NCBI RefSeq assembly: GCF_046630445.1
Contig: NC_092334.1
Location: 105,161,501 to 105,225,500 of the forward strand
Direction: 5' to 3'
Source: Rutidosis leptorrhynchoides
Lineage: Eukaryota; Streptophyta; Magnoliopsida; Asterales; Asteraceae
Length of the DNA: 64,000 nt
This document shows, piece by piece, positions 1-11,084 of this stretch (its first letter is position 1; each line of letters starts with the position of its first letter). The position numbers were made by a program, and so were the translations under genes. The notes beneath the pieces are model-generated. The model saw only the letters and a list, made by a program, of their open reading frames with translations, was not told the DNA's origin and ran no database searches.

Positions 1-443
1 AACCCCTTGATTGTTAAAGCACCCCATATCCACAATACACCCTTCTTTTTTAGAGGATTTAAGGTATAAAGCCGGGAATTGGTCTTTCAATTTAGACACC
101 CCCACCCATATATCATTCCAAAAAGAGATAAGTGTACCTTTTCCAAGCTTCCATTTCCAACTTTGAGGGCTTAAAATATTAAATAATTCGTCCGAACTTT
201 GGAGGTTAACAATATCACGCCATACACCCGACAATAACCTACGGTTAATGGAAGAGACATCCGAAAGCTTATTTCCTTGCGGGCATTTATCAAAGAATCT
301 AGTGATGCAAGATTTTCACAATTCATCATTAGGAGAGTTAAGCTTTATCCACCATTTAGCCAAGAGAGCTAAATTTTTCAATCTTAAAGGCACCACTCCA
401 AGCCCTCCATATTCTTTCGGAAGGCAAACAATGCTCCAACGAA
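1..443 (-). pseudogene. LINE ORF2 C-terminal region (partial)
   Basis: After a one-base shift in the A-run near 465, the minus strand reads on with features of the region after the RT thumb in plant LINEs (LPKEYGGLGV-like, then a Trp-rich stretch with W-K-W). The terminal zinc-binding RT-associated region would lie further left, outside the window. No closed ORF remains on this strand, so the call rests on continuity with the RT domain and on these short motifs. Confidence 0.6.
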
Positions 444-2135
444 TCAAGGCCATTTTTTAACCTCAATATCACCATTCCAAACAAAGTTACGTCTTAAACT
501 CTCCAATTTTTTTATAACACTTTTAGGAGCTTTAAATAAAGACATGAAGTGGGTAGGTAAGCTCGATAAGACTGAATTTACTAAGATAAGTCTACCTCCC
601 GTTGAAAGACAACGACCTTTCCACCCCGCTAACTTTTTCTTGAACTTCGTAATGATCGGGTTCCAAGTAATTACTTTTCTTAGATTAGTCCCAATTGGAA
701 CACCGAGATAATCAAACGGAAACTTCCCAACCTTGCATTCAAACACATCCGCAAACTTCGCTAAATCTTCATTAGAAACATTAACACCATACAAGACCGT
801 TTTCGAAGAGTTCATTTTTAACCCGGATACTTCAAAAAAACGATCAAGAATAAGACGAATGCACACCATTTCTTCCATGGATGGATGACCAAAGATAATA
901 GTATCATCCGCGTATTGAGAATGATTTACACTATTATCATTATCAACGACAACCCCTTTTAGCCTTCCACATGCCTTTGCATTTGATAACAACTTGCTTA
1001 AAACTTCAGTGACCAAAATAAATAAAAAAGGTGAAAGAGGATCACCTTGCCTAATACCTCGATGCATTACCCCTTCCTTTGATGGAGAACCATTAAGAAG
1101 AACCGAAAACTTAACATTCGAAATGCACACTTTTATCCACTTTATGAATTTTCTCCCAAAACCCATTTGTTGCAACACTTTCAACAAAAACGAGTGTGAA
1201 ACACAATCGTATGCTTTTGCGAAATCAATCTTCAAAAATACAACACCTTGCTTCTGTTTTTTAGCTAAATGTCATATCTCATTAACTAACATAACTCCAT
1301 CAATCAATAATCGGTTAGGAACAAACCCATTTTGGTTTATACTTACAACGTTAGAAACAACTAACCGTAATCTGTTAGCAATAGATTTTGAAATGATTTT
1401 GTATGGAGCATTAATAAGGCTTATGGGCCTCATATGCTCAATCACTTTAGGACAATTGGACTTCGGGATTAATACTATAAAAGACGAATTAAAACCACAT
1501 GGAAATTTTGCATTCGAGTGAAATTGTTGCATCATGGAAAGAATATCATCTTTAAGAAACCGCCATCCCTTTTTGAAAAATTTAAGAGAGAAACCATCCG
1601 GTCCCGGCGTTTTATCTCCATCAAAATTGCAAATAACGTTTTTTACCTCACTGCTTGAAAAAACAGCCTCCAGGTTGGCAGCATATTCCGCTGTTAATTT
1701 GGCCAGGCCTACTGCTGACCAGTCTACCTTTTCTGAAACAGTCTGTTGGGCTGAAAATAAAGAAGAGAAGAAGCCCATTACATAATCTTTGATATCACTA
1801 TTTTCAACCCAAACCCCCTCTATTTGCAAGCCCGCAAGTCTTGAAGCATTGTTTCTAATTCTTGCCATTCGATGGAAAAACTTAGAATTTTTATCCCCAT
1901 AGCGTAACCAATTACTTCGACTTTGAAACATTGTTTTCCTCGCTTCTTGCCTTAAAATCACTTTTCTTTTCGCTTTAAGCTCAACCAACTTCGCACACTC
2001 AAATGGAAGTAAATTCCTTAACTCTTGAGTTTTCTTGAAATCATAAATATGGGACGATAAAGACGCAAGCTCGAGTTTATCCTTAACCACCTTGTCATCA
2101 TTCCACACTTTTAAATCATTTTTAACAACTTGCAC
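444..2135 (-). pseudogene. LINE ORF2 reverse transcriptase domain
   Basis: Two open stretches (2135 to 1272 and 1235 to 444) lie in one frame, separated by a TGA at 1272-1274. The upstream part has the RT entry blocks (TPGPDGFS, FKKGW, LIPK, RPISLINAPYKIISK). The downstream part has KIDFAKAYD, RGIRQGDPLSPFLF and the polymerase active site YADDTIIFG, then the thumb region. YADD is complete, so catalysis was lost by nonsense and frameshift, not by active-site change. The frame shifts in an A-run near 465; the remainder continues to base 1. Confidence 0.92.
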
Positions 2136-2136
2136 T

Positions 2137-2962
2137 TAGAAGAAATCACATGAGCCGAAAAGCCATGAACATCATATGCACCCCAAAGTTCTTTGCACAC
2201 TTCTATGAACTTAGGAACCTCAAACCACCCATTGAAAAACCGAAAAGGTTTCGGGCCCCAAAATAAAGATTTCTTTCCCCAAACCAATGGATTGTGATCC
2301 GAGCTACTTTTATCACCCGCAATAACAACCGTTCCCGGCTAAAGAGAAACCCATTCAATATTAACTAAGATTCTATCGATCCTTGACATTTTGCCATCCG
2401 GACCTTCCCAAGTGAACATCTCGTTTTGAATATTTTGATCAATAAGATTAGCTTTTAAAAGAAAAGAGTTGAAATTTAACATATTGTTAACATCCAATTC
2501 TTCTCTAAGTCTTTCATTAGGAAATCTTGTAGAATTAAAATCTCCCAACACACAAGAGGGGCCATTCCATATTTTGATCATCTTTGTTAGTTGTTTCCAA
2601 ATGATTTTCTTTTCGTTCTCATCATGAGGGGCGTAAACATTCACAATAAGAATATCAACATCATTAGGGATATAATGCAATAAAGTAGCTAACCAATATT
2701 GACATTGAAAGAAGTCTTTAAGAGTAAAGAATTCGTCTTTCCAAGTAGAAATCATATCACCGGATCTACCTCTTGAGGATACTTGAACACCTTCAAACGT
2801 AGCACCTTTCCAAATCTCTTTGAGCACACTAGGGGAAACATTTTCAACCATTGTCTCTTGGATAGCCATGAATTGAATTTGAAATTTATTAATCAAATTA
2901 AATACATTCTTTCCTTTATTCTTGTTACCAAGTCCCCTAGTGTTCCACGTACCAATCTTCAT
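2137..2962 (-). pseudogene. LINE ORF2 endonuclease domain
   Basis: Begins at ATG 2960-2962 with the N-terminal motif of L1-type endonucleases (NTRGLG), followed by QET, VNVYAP, LGDFN and SRIDRILV, the metal-binding and catalytic blocks of the exonuclease-endonuclease-phosphatase fold. The frame stops at a TAG (2339-2341), but reading on in the same frame the last catalytic block, SDHNPL, appears within 20 codons, so the TAG is a nonsense mutation rather than the natural end. This domain nicks target DNA to prime reverse transcription. A one-base frame change near 2136 separates it from the RT part. Confidence 0.9.
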
Positions 2963-3654
2963 TACTTGCGTTTGCTGGAACGTTCGTTGCTATCGAACAT
3001 TCCTTCCAAGAAATTACCAAACTTATCTTTCTCTAGTTTGTTGTAAGCAATACCTTTAGAATTTAACAATTTGCCATAAACTTTGACCGGTTTGGGCGTG
3101 TCATCTTCTTCTTCATCATCCCCAAAAACCTGTTGCTCTAAATCTCCATCCAAATCAACCGCAGCAGCTTCAATATCCTCATAAAGTTCCCTTGATTTTA
3201 ACTTCTTTTTGTTATTTTTAACAGGGCTTCGATGACCAGAATGTGCAGCAGGTATTGTGCCTTCTCTATTGGACAGAATCTTGGATCTTTGAATGTTTTT
3301 ACGATTAGATAAAGCACAAGAAGACCTGCAATCTACAGTCGGGCATTGGATTTTATCAAGGGATTCATGAGTAAATCTAGCCGAATGGAAAAAAGTAGGG
3401 TCATCAGGTCGTTCAATATCAAAAGCACATTCTTCGTGGGCCATTTTTGCTTCTGTTTTGGGCTTCACTATATCAGGCCCGTTAACCTTGGGCTTAACAA
3501 TATTGCTTTTAGCTTTAGAGTAACCAGCCGTACATTTTATATTTTGTTCTGTAACTAAATCAGGAGTGGATTTAAATAAAGTTTCAAGGTTTACTTTGGG
3601 AATAGATGTACTTTTGTCTTTAAAAACAGACTGATTCATCACTTTAAAAACCAA
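2962..3654 (-). pseudogene. LINE ORF1 C-terminal part
   Basis: About 230 codons of a basic, low-complexity protein tail with an acidic run (DDEEEDD) and a Lys/Arg-rich end (SSKRK). No RRM or zinc knuckle is visible, so only the C-terminal part of the ORF1 nucleic-acid chaperone protein is left. There is no credible ATG at the 5' side; the frame opens after a stop at the truncation point. Its TAA stop overlaps the ATG of the endonuclease ORF by one base (TAATG at 2960-2964). The ORF1 assignment rests on position and order rather than on a recognisable domain. Confidence 0.65.
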
Positions 3655-4373
3655 CTTCTATATAATCATAATTATTGTATTAATATTATTACTTGTTGTA
3701 TGATGTTGATAACACTGTCATATACATATACCAAATTTAGGCATAGTACAATCCAACCATGTGGAATTGGTATGGTATGGTTGGTGAGTCTGAACAACCT
3801 AACTTATTTCTGTTCAATCAACTACTAAAATTCAAATGACATGTACTTGATAACACGAGAATAACGTACGTAGACCCAAAACGCCATCACGTTCCTTAGT
3901 TTGAAAAGACGAAGCAATTCAAGTTACGCTGTTCTAGAATGGTATGCCCTTGTACATCTCACACGATATTTTCTGGCAATGTTACATCTTCGTGAAGCCT
4001 TCAAGCAAAACCCTTATAGTTAAGAATTCAGAAGCTAAAGCTTGCCTATAAATATTGCTAACAGTTATACTTTTAATTAAAAATTGGTTGTCATTGTTAA
4101 AGTAAATCTGACATCATGCATATTATCATTTGTTGTAATTTAATATGGTCATTCAATATACTACAACCCACGTTTTCGACCCGAAAGGAATTGCAAATGA
4201 AAGAAGAATTTGTGTGCACTATCAATGAAGTGGAGTAACTATTCTTAGTCTATAACCCGTGAATTTTAATTGCAATGTTCTGCCAATAAAACTATAGTTT
4301 ATGATCATTACAAATAATCTTTTTTTTTTTTTACAAATAAACATCATGACAATAAATGGATTCAAAGATCATC
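3655..4373. other. AT-rich intergenic stretch, no gene seen
   Basis: Between the truncated LINE 5' end and the foldback element. No ORF, repeat array or terminal repeat could be supported; there is a T-run at 4319-4332. Confidence 0.6.
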
Positions 4374-5084
4374 TAGGGTATGTTTGGATGAAACTAGCTG
4401 GAGCTGGAGCTTGTAGATGGAGTTGGATCTTATAGACTGGAGCTGGAGCTGGAGCTTATTTTTAAAGCTAGTAACTAGAGCTTATTATTTTTTATAAGTG
4501 TTTGGTAAACTAGCTGAAGCTTATTTTCCAGTTCATAAGCTCTACTTTTTTTCATAAGCTATGGGTGTGTTTGGGTGAGCAGCTTCTTGGAGCTTATGAG
4601 AGCTTATAGGAGCTTGAGCTTATGATTTTAATAAGCTTCAAATCATAAGCTTCGTTTGGTAGACAAAAAAAGTAGAGCTTATGAAAATCATAAGCTCTGG
4701 AAAAATAAGCTACTTTTAGTAGCTTGTGAAAAAAAGTAGAGCTTATGAACTAGAAAATAAGCTCCAGCTATCTTACTAAACACTTATAAAATATAATAAG
4801 CTCCAGCTACCAGCTTCAAAAATAAGCTCCAGCTCCAGCTCTATTTCATAAGCTCCAGCTCCAAGCTCCAAGCTCCAAGCTCCAGCTCCAGCTACTTTCA
4901 TCCAAACACACCCTATATAAGCTACTACAAGTAGCTTATTTTTTAAGAGCTTATGATTTTCATAAGCTCTACTTTTTATATCTACCAAACAAAGCTTATA
5001 AGTTGGAGCTTATTAAAATCATAAGCTCAAGCTCCTATAAGCTCCCATAAGCTCCAATAAGCTGGTGTGCCAAACACACCCCTA
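4374..5084. mobile_element. Foldback (hAT-like MITE) with interleaved inverted arms
   Basis: The ends read TAGGGTATGTTTGG at 4374 and, inverted, CCAAACACACCCCTA near 5083; GGGTGTGTTTGG termini recall hAT-type MITEs. Inside there are four blocks: A (4374-4561), B (4562-4738), A' (4731-4914) and B' (4915-5084). A' is the inverted copy of A and B' of B, so the order is A-B-A'-B', not the usual nested A-B-B'-A'. All blocks are rich in AGCTT and GGAGCT repeats. No clean 8-bp target duplication was found, so the superfamily is tentative. Small ORFs here merely translate the repeat. Confidence 0.75.
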
Positions 5085-5683
5085 GTACGTAAAAATGATT
5101 CAAAATAAAATTCAAATCTAGTCACACAAGAGTTATAACACAGAACCTAAACAACGGTCCTACCAAAAGAGTGAGGAAAATTGTTTACAAAAAAAATAAA
5201 ACTCAACTAACACAACATAGAAAAACCTAGCTAGCCAATTGCACTAAACAAGATAAACAACAAAAAGAGTTGAGAGGACGCGGACAGCCGCCGCAACAAA
5301 CAAAGAAGATCTGAACAACCACAGATAACCTGTATGAATTCCGCTAGAAATACAGCTGAAAATAAGATTGTGACCATCTTCAAACTGCACATCATAACCA
5401 TCACCCCTAAGAAAAATAACGTCGCAAATGAAGCTAAGCCAACAATGCACACCTAAAAACCAACAACAAAACCTAGCCAAATGGAAACCGTGCTGAAAAA
5501 CCAACGACCGCCATAACAACGACCAATAACTTTAACTCGATTCAGCGCATAAAAATGAAATCAACCGCAAAATACTTATCTAATCAAGAGAGTTGATATC
5601 ATATTTTTAATGGGAGATCATTGCCTTGATCAATGGGAGATCGTTGCCTTAATCAACATAGACGTTCCAATCGAAAAAGAAGG
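5085..5683. other. Unassigned sequence left of the LTR insertion
   Basis: It precedes the target-site duplication of the large LTR element and continues beyond it at 17603. No gene is recognised. A short direct repeat (atgggagatc) occurs twice near 5610-5642. Minus-strand ORFs here resemble nothing I recognise. Confidence 0.5.
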
Positions 5684-5688
5684 AGAAT
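5684..5688. repeat. Target-site duplication AGAAT, left copy
   Basis: AGAAT directly abuts the LTR beginning TGTCACAC at 5689. The same five bases follow the other LTR at 17598-17602, fixing both element boundaries. Confidence 0.95.
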
Positions 5689-8226
5689 TGTCACACCCCC
5701 AAAATGGACCAGGGGTAATTGTGACCAATCATATCATAACACAGTTGTATAAGCGAGAACGACTCTAAATGAGACGTTTTATTTATTAAATAAACAGCGG
5801 AAGCATTATTAAAAGTTTTACATCATAAGAGTACAGTAAATGGAAAATGTCTTAAACAAAATGATAAATATGAATGATGGACTCCATGCAAGCAGCAAAG
5901 CATACATCAATCATCTAGTAGCAAGTAGCAGCTAGCTCAATCATCACCTGAGACAAAACACGCTTAAAGTGTCAACCAAAAAGGTTGAGTGAAATTCATA
6001 GGTTTATAAATAATATCTAAAGTTTTAGACCACAAGATTTAGTTTAAAGTTGATTGATATAGAAATATCAATCTAAAAGTGTTGCTGCAGTTTGTAATAT
6101 CGCTACTAAACAATTTACCCTATGACACCTTGTACTGTCAGTGTCGTGGAATCATTATTATGTAACCAAAGACCAACGGTCGAATGGTTAGAGACGTTAC
6201 TCTCAATAGGCCTACTCACAATAATTAAATTTGCATTTAAACGTAGCAATTGACGATATTACGGTGGGAATTTAGCATGAATCAAAGCATGACAGCATAG
6301 TTAACAATTTAGTACTTGTGTCTAAGCGTAAAACAGTTATAAAGCAAGCATGTGTCTCACCCCAAAAGTTATAAAACAGTTATGAAACAGTAAAAAGTGG
6401 GGCTATGAAGTTCACCTTAGTAGCACACGAAAGAATTGAACGGAAGGACGTGACCGAGATCTCAACCTAGAGATAGAACGTATGATCAGACATTGCCTAA
6501 CAGACAATAGTATATAGTACTATATTGATAGTAATGGTTCACTAAAGAATTTCCATTTTCGGAAGGTTACTATTTATGGAAAGTTTCCACTTATAGTAAT
6601 TTTCCAATTTTAGAAAGTTCGGGTTAATCTTTAGCAAGACGTTGTATAACTTTACTCAAACTTCGTTGCTATCAAATAAGTCAGGAATGACCAGATGTAA
6701 CCGGGGGCCCAGGATTCTTGACCAGAATTTAAGTCATGGCATTCGAGATCCACAAGCTTACCCATAAATGGCAACCTAGACATCATTCACTTACGACCGT
6801 GAGTAGCGATGAAGTTCACATGAATTATACATTATCTTTGATTAACCTTCACTTTAGGTGTATACACACAACGAATTATTAATGTACTTAATAATTATAT
6901 ATGTGATAATATAACCTAAGTTTTATTTAATATTTAGTTATTATACCTTAGTATGTCTTACATATATTAAATATAATTACCTTTAAATAAATACCTAAAT
7001 TACTTCAAAAATAATAGTGTTTTATTAATCGAACATTATTCAAAAATGTCTAAATAATAAATTAAATATCTAAAAATTACATACATAATTTTTATAGTCT
7101 TAGTTAATCATATAGATTAGTAGAAAAATTTAAGAAAACGTTTTTATTATATTTTTGTATTTATTTTTGTTTTTACCCTTAATGTATTCACAAAACAATT
7201 TTAATTCTACATAATTACTAAATAAACCCAAATAATTATTTTTATAATTTTTATAAGTTTCTATCAGTCTAATAACCTGTAGAAAAATATTTAAAAAAAT
7301 ATTTTTTTATTATTTTATATTTATTCTTAATTTACCTTCGAATTACATAATAATAGAGTTTAATTATATAATAAATACCAATTTGACCCAAGTAATTATT
7401 TTTATAATTTTTTTCAGATCTATATAAGTTTTAAAAACTCAGAAAAAATTATATATATTTTATTTTTGGTTTAAAGTATTTATTACGAATTTTACATTGT
7501 TTTTACGTTTAAACACAACATAATTCGTATTTAATTATAAATAATATTCCGTAAATTATCAAAATTATTTTTATGCATCATAACACTTATAATACTAATT
7601 ATAACATATAAACATAATTAATTTCGAATTTTACAAAGAATATACAATAAATATAAATATAAATGACAATATTGAAAAAAATTAATAAAAATAGAAAGTA
7701 CCTCAAATTTTCTTCAAGGTTTTGAGAGAATAACTTAAGTTTTTGTGTTTAGCAAGAAAAAATGAATGAGGAGCCATGTATTTATAGGTAAAAAATAGTT
7801 GGTGAAAAGAAAAAAAATAATAAAATAAAGGTGCCAATTTTGACAAAATAATAAAAACATGTTAAAAATGTTTTTAATAAGTTTTTGTTTTTGAAAATAT
7901 TTAGTCAAAATTCATGGGCTCATTATTTAATTTATAAAAAAAATCTTATTTCTTTTTATTTTTATTTTTTTTATAAGCTAAATATATATAATGATTAAAA
8001 TAACTTATCATTTAATTAATAATTATGTTACATATAGTTTTAAATATAATACGCATTAATATTAACTAAAGTTATTTTATATAATTAGTGTAAACTTTAG
8101 TTAACAGAACGTGTCAACTAAAAATAAATATTTGATCAACGTCGAATTTAATTATATATTACGTATGGATAACAACCCTATAGTCAAATTAGTCAATTCA
8201 TGTATGGAAATATGAGGGTTGTTATA
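5689..8226 (-). repeat. 3' LTR of the LARD-like element
   Basis: On the plus strand it begins TGTCACACCCCC and ends GGGTTGTTATA; on the element's own strand it starts TATAACAACCC and ends GTGTGACA. A minus-strand TATA box (TATAAA, 7786-7781) lies just before a pyrimidine- and adenine-rich leader. No ATGCGATCGCAT palindromes occur near this TATA box, which makes it a useful contrast to the other LTRs here. Confidence 0.95.
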
Positions 8227-8531
8227 GTACCTACCCGTTAAAAGAAATTTCGTCCCGAAATTTAGTTGTTGCCATTAATCAGTGTTGTTCGTACATAGAC
8301 GAGGATATTTACATTTTATTTGGTTTTCACATTCCCAGGTATGCTCGGGGCCTTGCGTAAATTCCAACGGATAGAATATTGTTCTGTTTCAAGAATTAAA
8401 ATCATACATACCATAATTTCTACAAGTTCTTCTACGAAGTGCATTTTATTATTAATGCGGAGATCATTCAAAATGATGATGTTATACAAGTCATTTCAGT
8501 AAATTGGATATATAAAATGTGTTATGAATAA
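8227..8531 (-). other. LARD interior next to the 3' LTR, with polypurine-tract region
   Basis: On the minus strand the bases just before the LTR read AACGGGTAGGTAC, the position of the polypurine tract, although it is not a perfect purine run. The rest is non-coding. Confidence 0.6.
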
Positions 8532-8825
8532 TATGATGACCCGGAAATTTCTGACCAAATTTAAACTTAATCTTTAATGTTTCCGACACGATAAGCAAAG
8601 TCCATGAAGTTGAATCTCAAAATTTTGAACTATTCAATTACCCTTCGATTGTTCTCAATGATTCGCGAACAATTATATGTAAATAGATACATATACTATA
8701 ACTTGAAAACGTAACAAAGTGTTATGAAAATGATACTGTGCATTAACCTTATTGGTTTGATTATCTGATTAATGTTTAGATAAGTTAACTAAAACGTTTA
8801 AGATGAACCAGTAAAACACTAATAT

Positions 8826-8930
8826 GCTACAGTATTTTCGAATTGCTACAGTACCCGAAAAGCTACAGTGTTTTCAAAAATCACTATTTGCTACAGTAAA
8901 ATTTACTTTGCTACAGTGAATTGCTACAGT
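8826..8930 (+). promoter_or_regulatory. Array of six GCTACAGT motifs in LTR U3
   Basis: Exact GCTACAGT occurs at 8826, 8845, 8862, 8890, 8910 and 8923, all in the same orientation, within 105 bp upstream of the LTR TATA box. Clustered short direct repeats in a U3 region are typical of enhancers, but function is inferred only from position. Confidence 0.6.
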
Positions 8931-9086
8931 AAAATTGATTATACACGGTACCAAAATTACAAGTTAATTATACACGTAAATATAATATATTATATAATTA
9001 ATTATTTAAATTATATATATTATATTTATATTTTATTATGTCGACGAACTAGATTACAAACAAGTTGTGAGCTGGAGAATCTTCCC

Positions 9087-9160
9087 ATGCGATCGCATAG
9101 GAAATGGTCATGAAGGCCATGCGATCGCATGGCAGTCTGAGTCAGGCACTCTCTATAAAT
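9087..9160 (+). promoter_or_regulatory. Double palindrome plus TATA box, solo LTR copy 1
   Basis: ATGCGATCGCAT (9087-9098, centre 9092.5) and CCATGCGATCGCATGG (9117-9132, centre 9124.5) are perfect palindromes exactly 32 bp apart. TATAAAT begins at 9154, 29.5 bp past the second centre. The layout recurs in the LTRs at 21958-22032 and 57665-57740. Confidence 0.8.
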
Positions 9161-9214
9161 TTGATCGATTTCAGCTCAGTTTTACACACTTATATATTCA
9201 TTTTACTCCGTAAA

Positions 9215-9216
<2 letters not shown>

Positions 9217-9263
<47 letters not shown>

Positions 9264-9310
9264 GATTATTATTATTATTATTAATCTTATTATTATTAGT
9301 ATTATTAATT
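9217..9310. repeat. (ATT)n microsatellite in solo LTR copy 1
   Basis: An imperfect run of ATT triplets just downstream of the TATA box. The poly-Leu ORF over it is an artefact. The same tract type follows the TATA box in copy 2. Confidence 0.95.
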
Positions 9311-11084
9311 AGTATTATACATAAAATACTACGACGAAGTCATGAGCGTGTCACTTTTAAAATGGTTTTCAAGCGGGATAGAGTTAAGAAAATTATGGGT
9401 TATTGCCAAGGCGGTTATGGGAAATGTTCGGGGGTATATTCGTGAGTCAAACCTAGTGTTTATCATCTCCGTTACGTCTACATACTTTCCTACAATATTG
9501 AATCTCAATATTGATACGTAAGCACTTATATTTTATCTTTTATATATTAATTGTGTATCCTTGTCTAGTGCTCGAGTATATATATTTAAACATGCTTGTA
9601 TGCTTAATTTTTTCGTTAAACAGTTATATTGAATCACGAATTAAATACATATTACTGGTAAAAGATATATGATATATATGTTTTCGGAAAGCTGGCAAAA
9701 AATCAATAACTTTTCATTTAGATATCGAATAATTTCGATGAACGGATTAAAAGATATGGTCAACTGAATTATGATTGATGTTAATTGAAATTGCTTTTGA
9801 ACCTGCAATTAAGATTTAAACAAATGGTTTACGAGATTAGTAAAATGGATTTTTAAATATTACTAACCGTGTAAATAAATCCTTATATACGGTACGTCGC
9901 GTTTTGTTAAACTGTTGTCAAAATTGACCTTTTGAAATGAAATTGGATAACTTTTGTATGTCGATCTCGAGCATTAGGATTGTGATACACTATGACCAGA
10001 CCTAGCTTGATAGACATTTATTGATCAACATATGTTCTCTAGGTTGAGACATACGATTATTTGATATACCAAGTTTCGGTCACAATACGATGAACAACTT
10101 TATGTGCTGCTAAGGTGAGTTTCATATGATCCCTTTTACTCAATATATTTTTGGGCTGAGAATACATGCGACTGTTTATAAATACTGAAAATACTAGATT
10201 TATATGCGTGAGTTTCATTGCTCCCTTTTTAATTGCTTTTGTAATATATTTTTGTGCTGATAATACATGCAATTTATTTTAAACGCAATGGATACAAGTA
10301 CATACTTAATTCTACACTGAGTTTAAACCAAAAATCCCTTAGCTTTGGTAACTAGTAACTGCCAGTACATAGGATGTGGACTGGTGGGAGTGAATAACAG
10401 TATATGGATCCATAGGGTTTGACATCCCCGTCTGTTCCAGGTATAGAAAGAAACTCTAGCCTGAACTATAAAACAGACGTATGCTATTTGAAGCTAGTAC
10501 ACGTTGGATTGCGTGTATTGTACATGTTGGTTGCATGTTAAATGAGGGGTACTTATTATAGACGTTAAGGCTTGGTTACCAGGGTGCTCATTCTTGTAGA
10601 ACATTTTGATAAACGTTTATGGATGAAACAATTGAAATCTTGTGATCCATCTTTATATACAAATTATGCGAAACATACAAACTATGAACTCACCAACCTT
10701 TGTGTTGACACTTGTTAGCATGTTTATTCTCAGGATCCCTAGAAGTCTTCCGCTGTTTGCTTATATGATAGACAAGCTATGTGCATGGAGTCTTACATGG
10801 CATATTTTTCAAGAAAACGTTGCATTCACCAATTCATCACCATGTACCTTATTTTGACTGCATTGTTAACGAAAGCACTATTGTAAACTATTATATACGG
10901 TGATTGTCTATGTGTAGAAATCATCAGATGTCGAAAACCTTTGTTTTAAATATACATTTATGGTGTGCCTTTTCAAAAGAATGCAATGTTTACAAAACGT
11001 ATCATATAGAGGTCAAATACCTCGCAATGAAATCAATGAATGACGTGTTCGTCCATATGGATTTGGAGCGATCGTTACAAATAA

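Larger units (their letters stand above)
1..3654 (-). mobile_element. L1-type LINE, 5' truncated, 3' end outside window
   Basis: Reading on the minus strand, an ORF1 tail, an apurinic/apyrimidinic-type endonuclease, a reverse transcriptase and the start of the C-terminal region follow in the standard plant L1 order. The element is dead: the ORF2 frame has a TAG at 2339-2341, a one-base shift near 2136, a TGA at 1272-1274 and a one-base shift in an A-run near 465. The 5' end breaks off at about 3654 inside ORF1, directly after an in-frame TAG, as expected for incomplete reverse transcription. The poly(A) tail and target-site duplication lie beyond base 1, so the insertion boundary cannot be confirmed. 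Confidence 0.9.
8532..11079 (+). mobile_element. Nested solo LTR, copy 1
   Basis: It starts TATGATGACCCGG and ends GATCGTTACA, and is flanked by AATAA on both sides (8527-8531 and 11080-11084). It matches, in inverse orientation, the solo LTR at 19124-23439 at both ends and through much of its length. No internal region or second LTR is present, so it is a solo LTR left by LTR-LTR recombination after insertion into the large element. The first dinucleotide is TA instead of TG. It carries six GCTACAGT motifs, a double palindrome, a TATA box and an (ATT)n tract in that order. Confidence 0.85.

Noticed and set aside
4776-4988. ORF with Glu-Leu and Gly-Ala repeats
   Set aside because: It is the GGAGCT repeat of the foldback arms.
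9104-9445. Leu-rich ORF of 113 codons
   Set aside because: The Leu run is the (ATT)n tract read in one frame.
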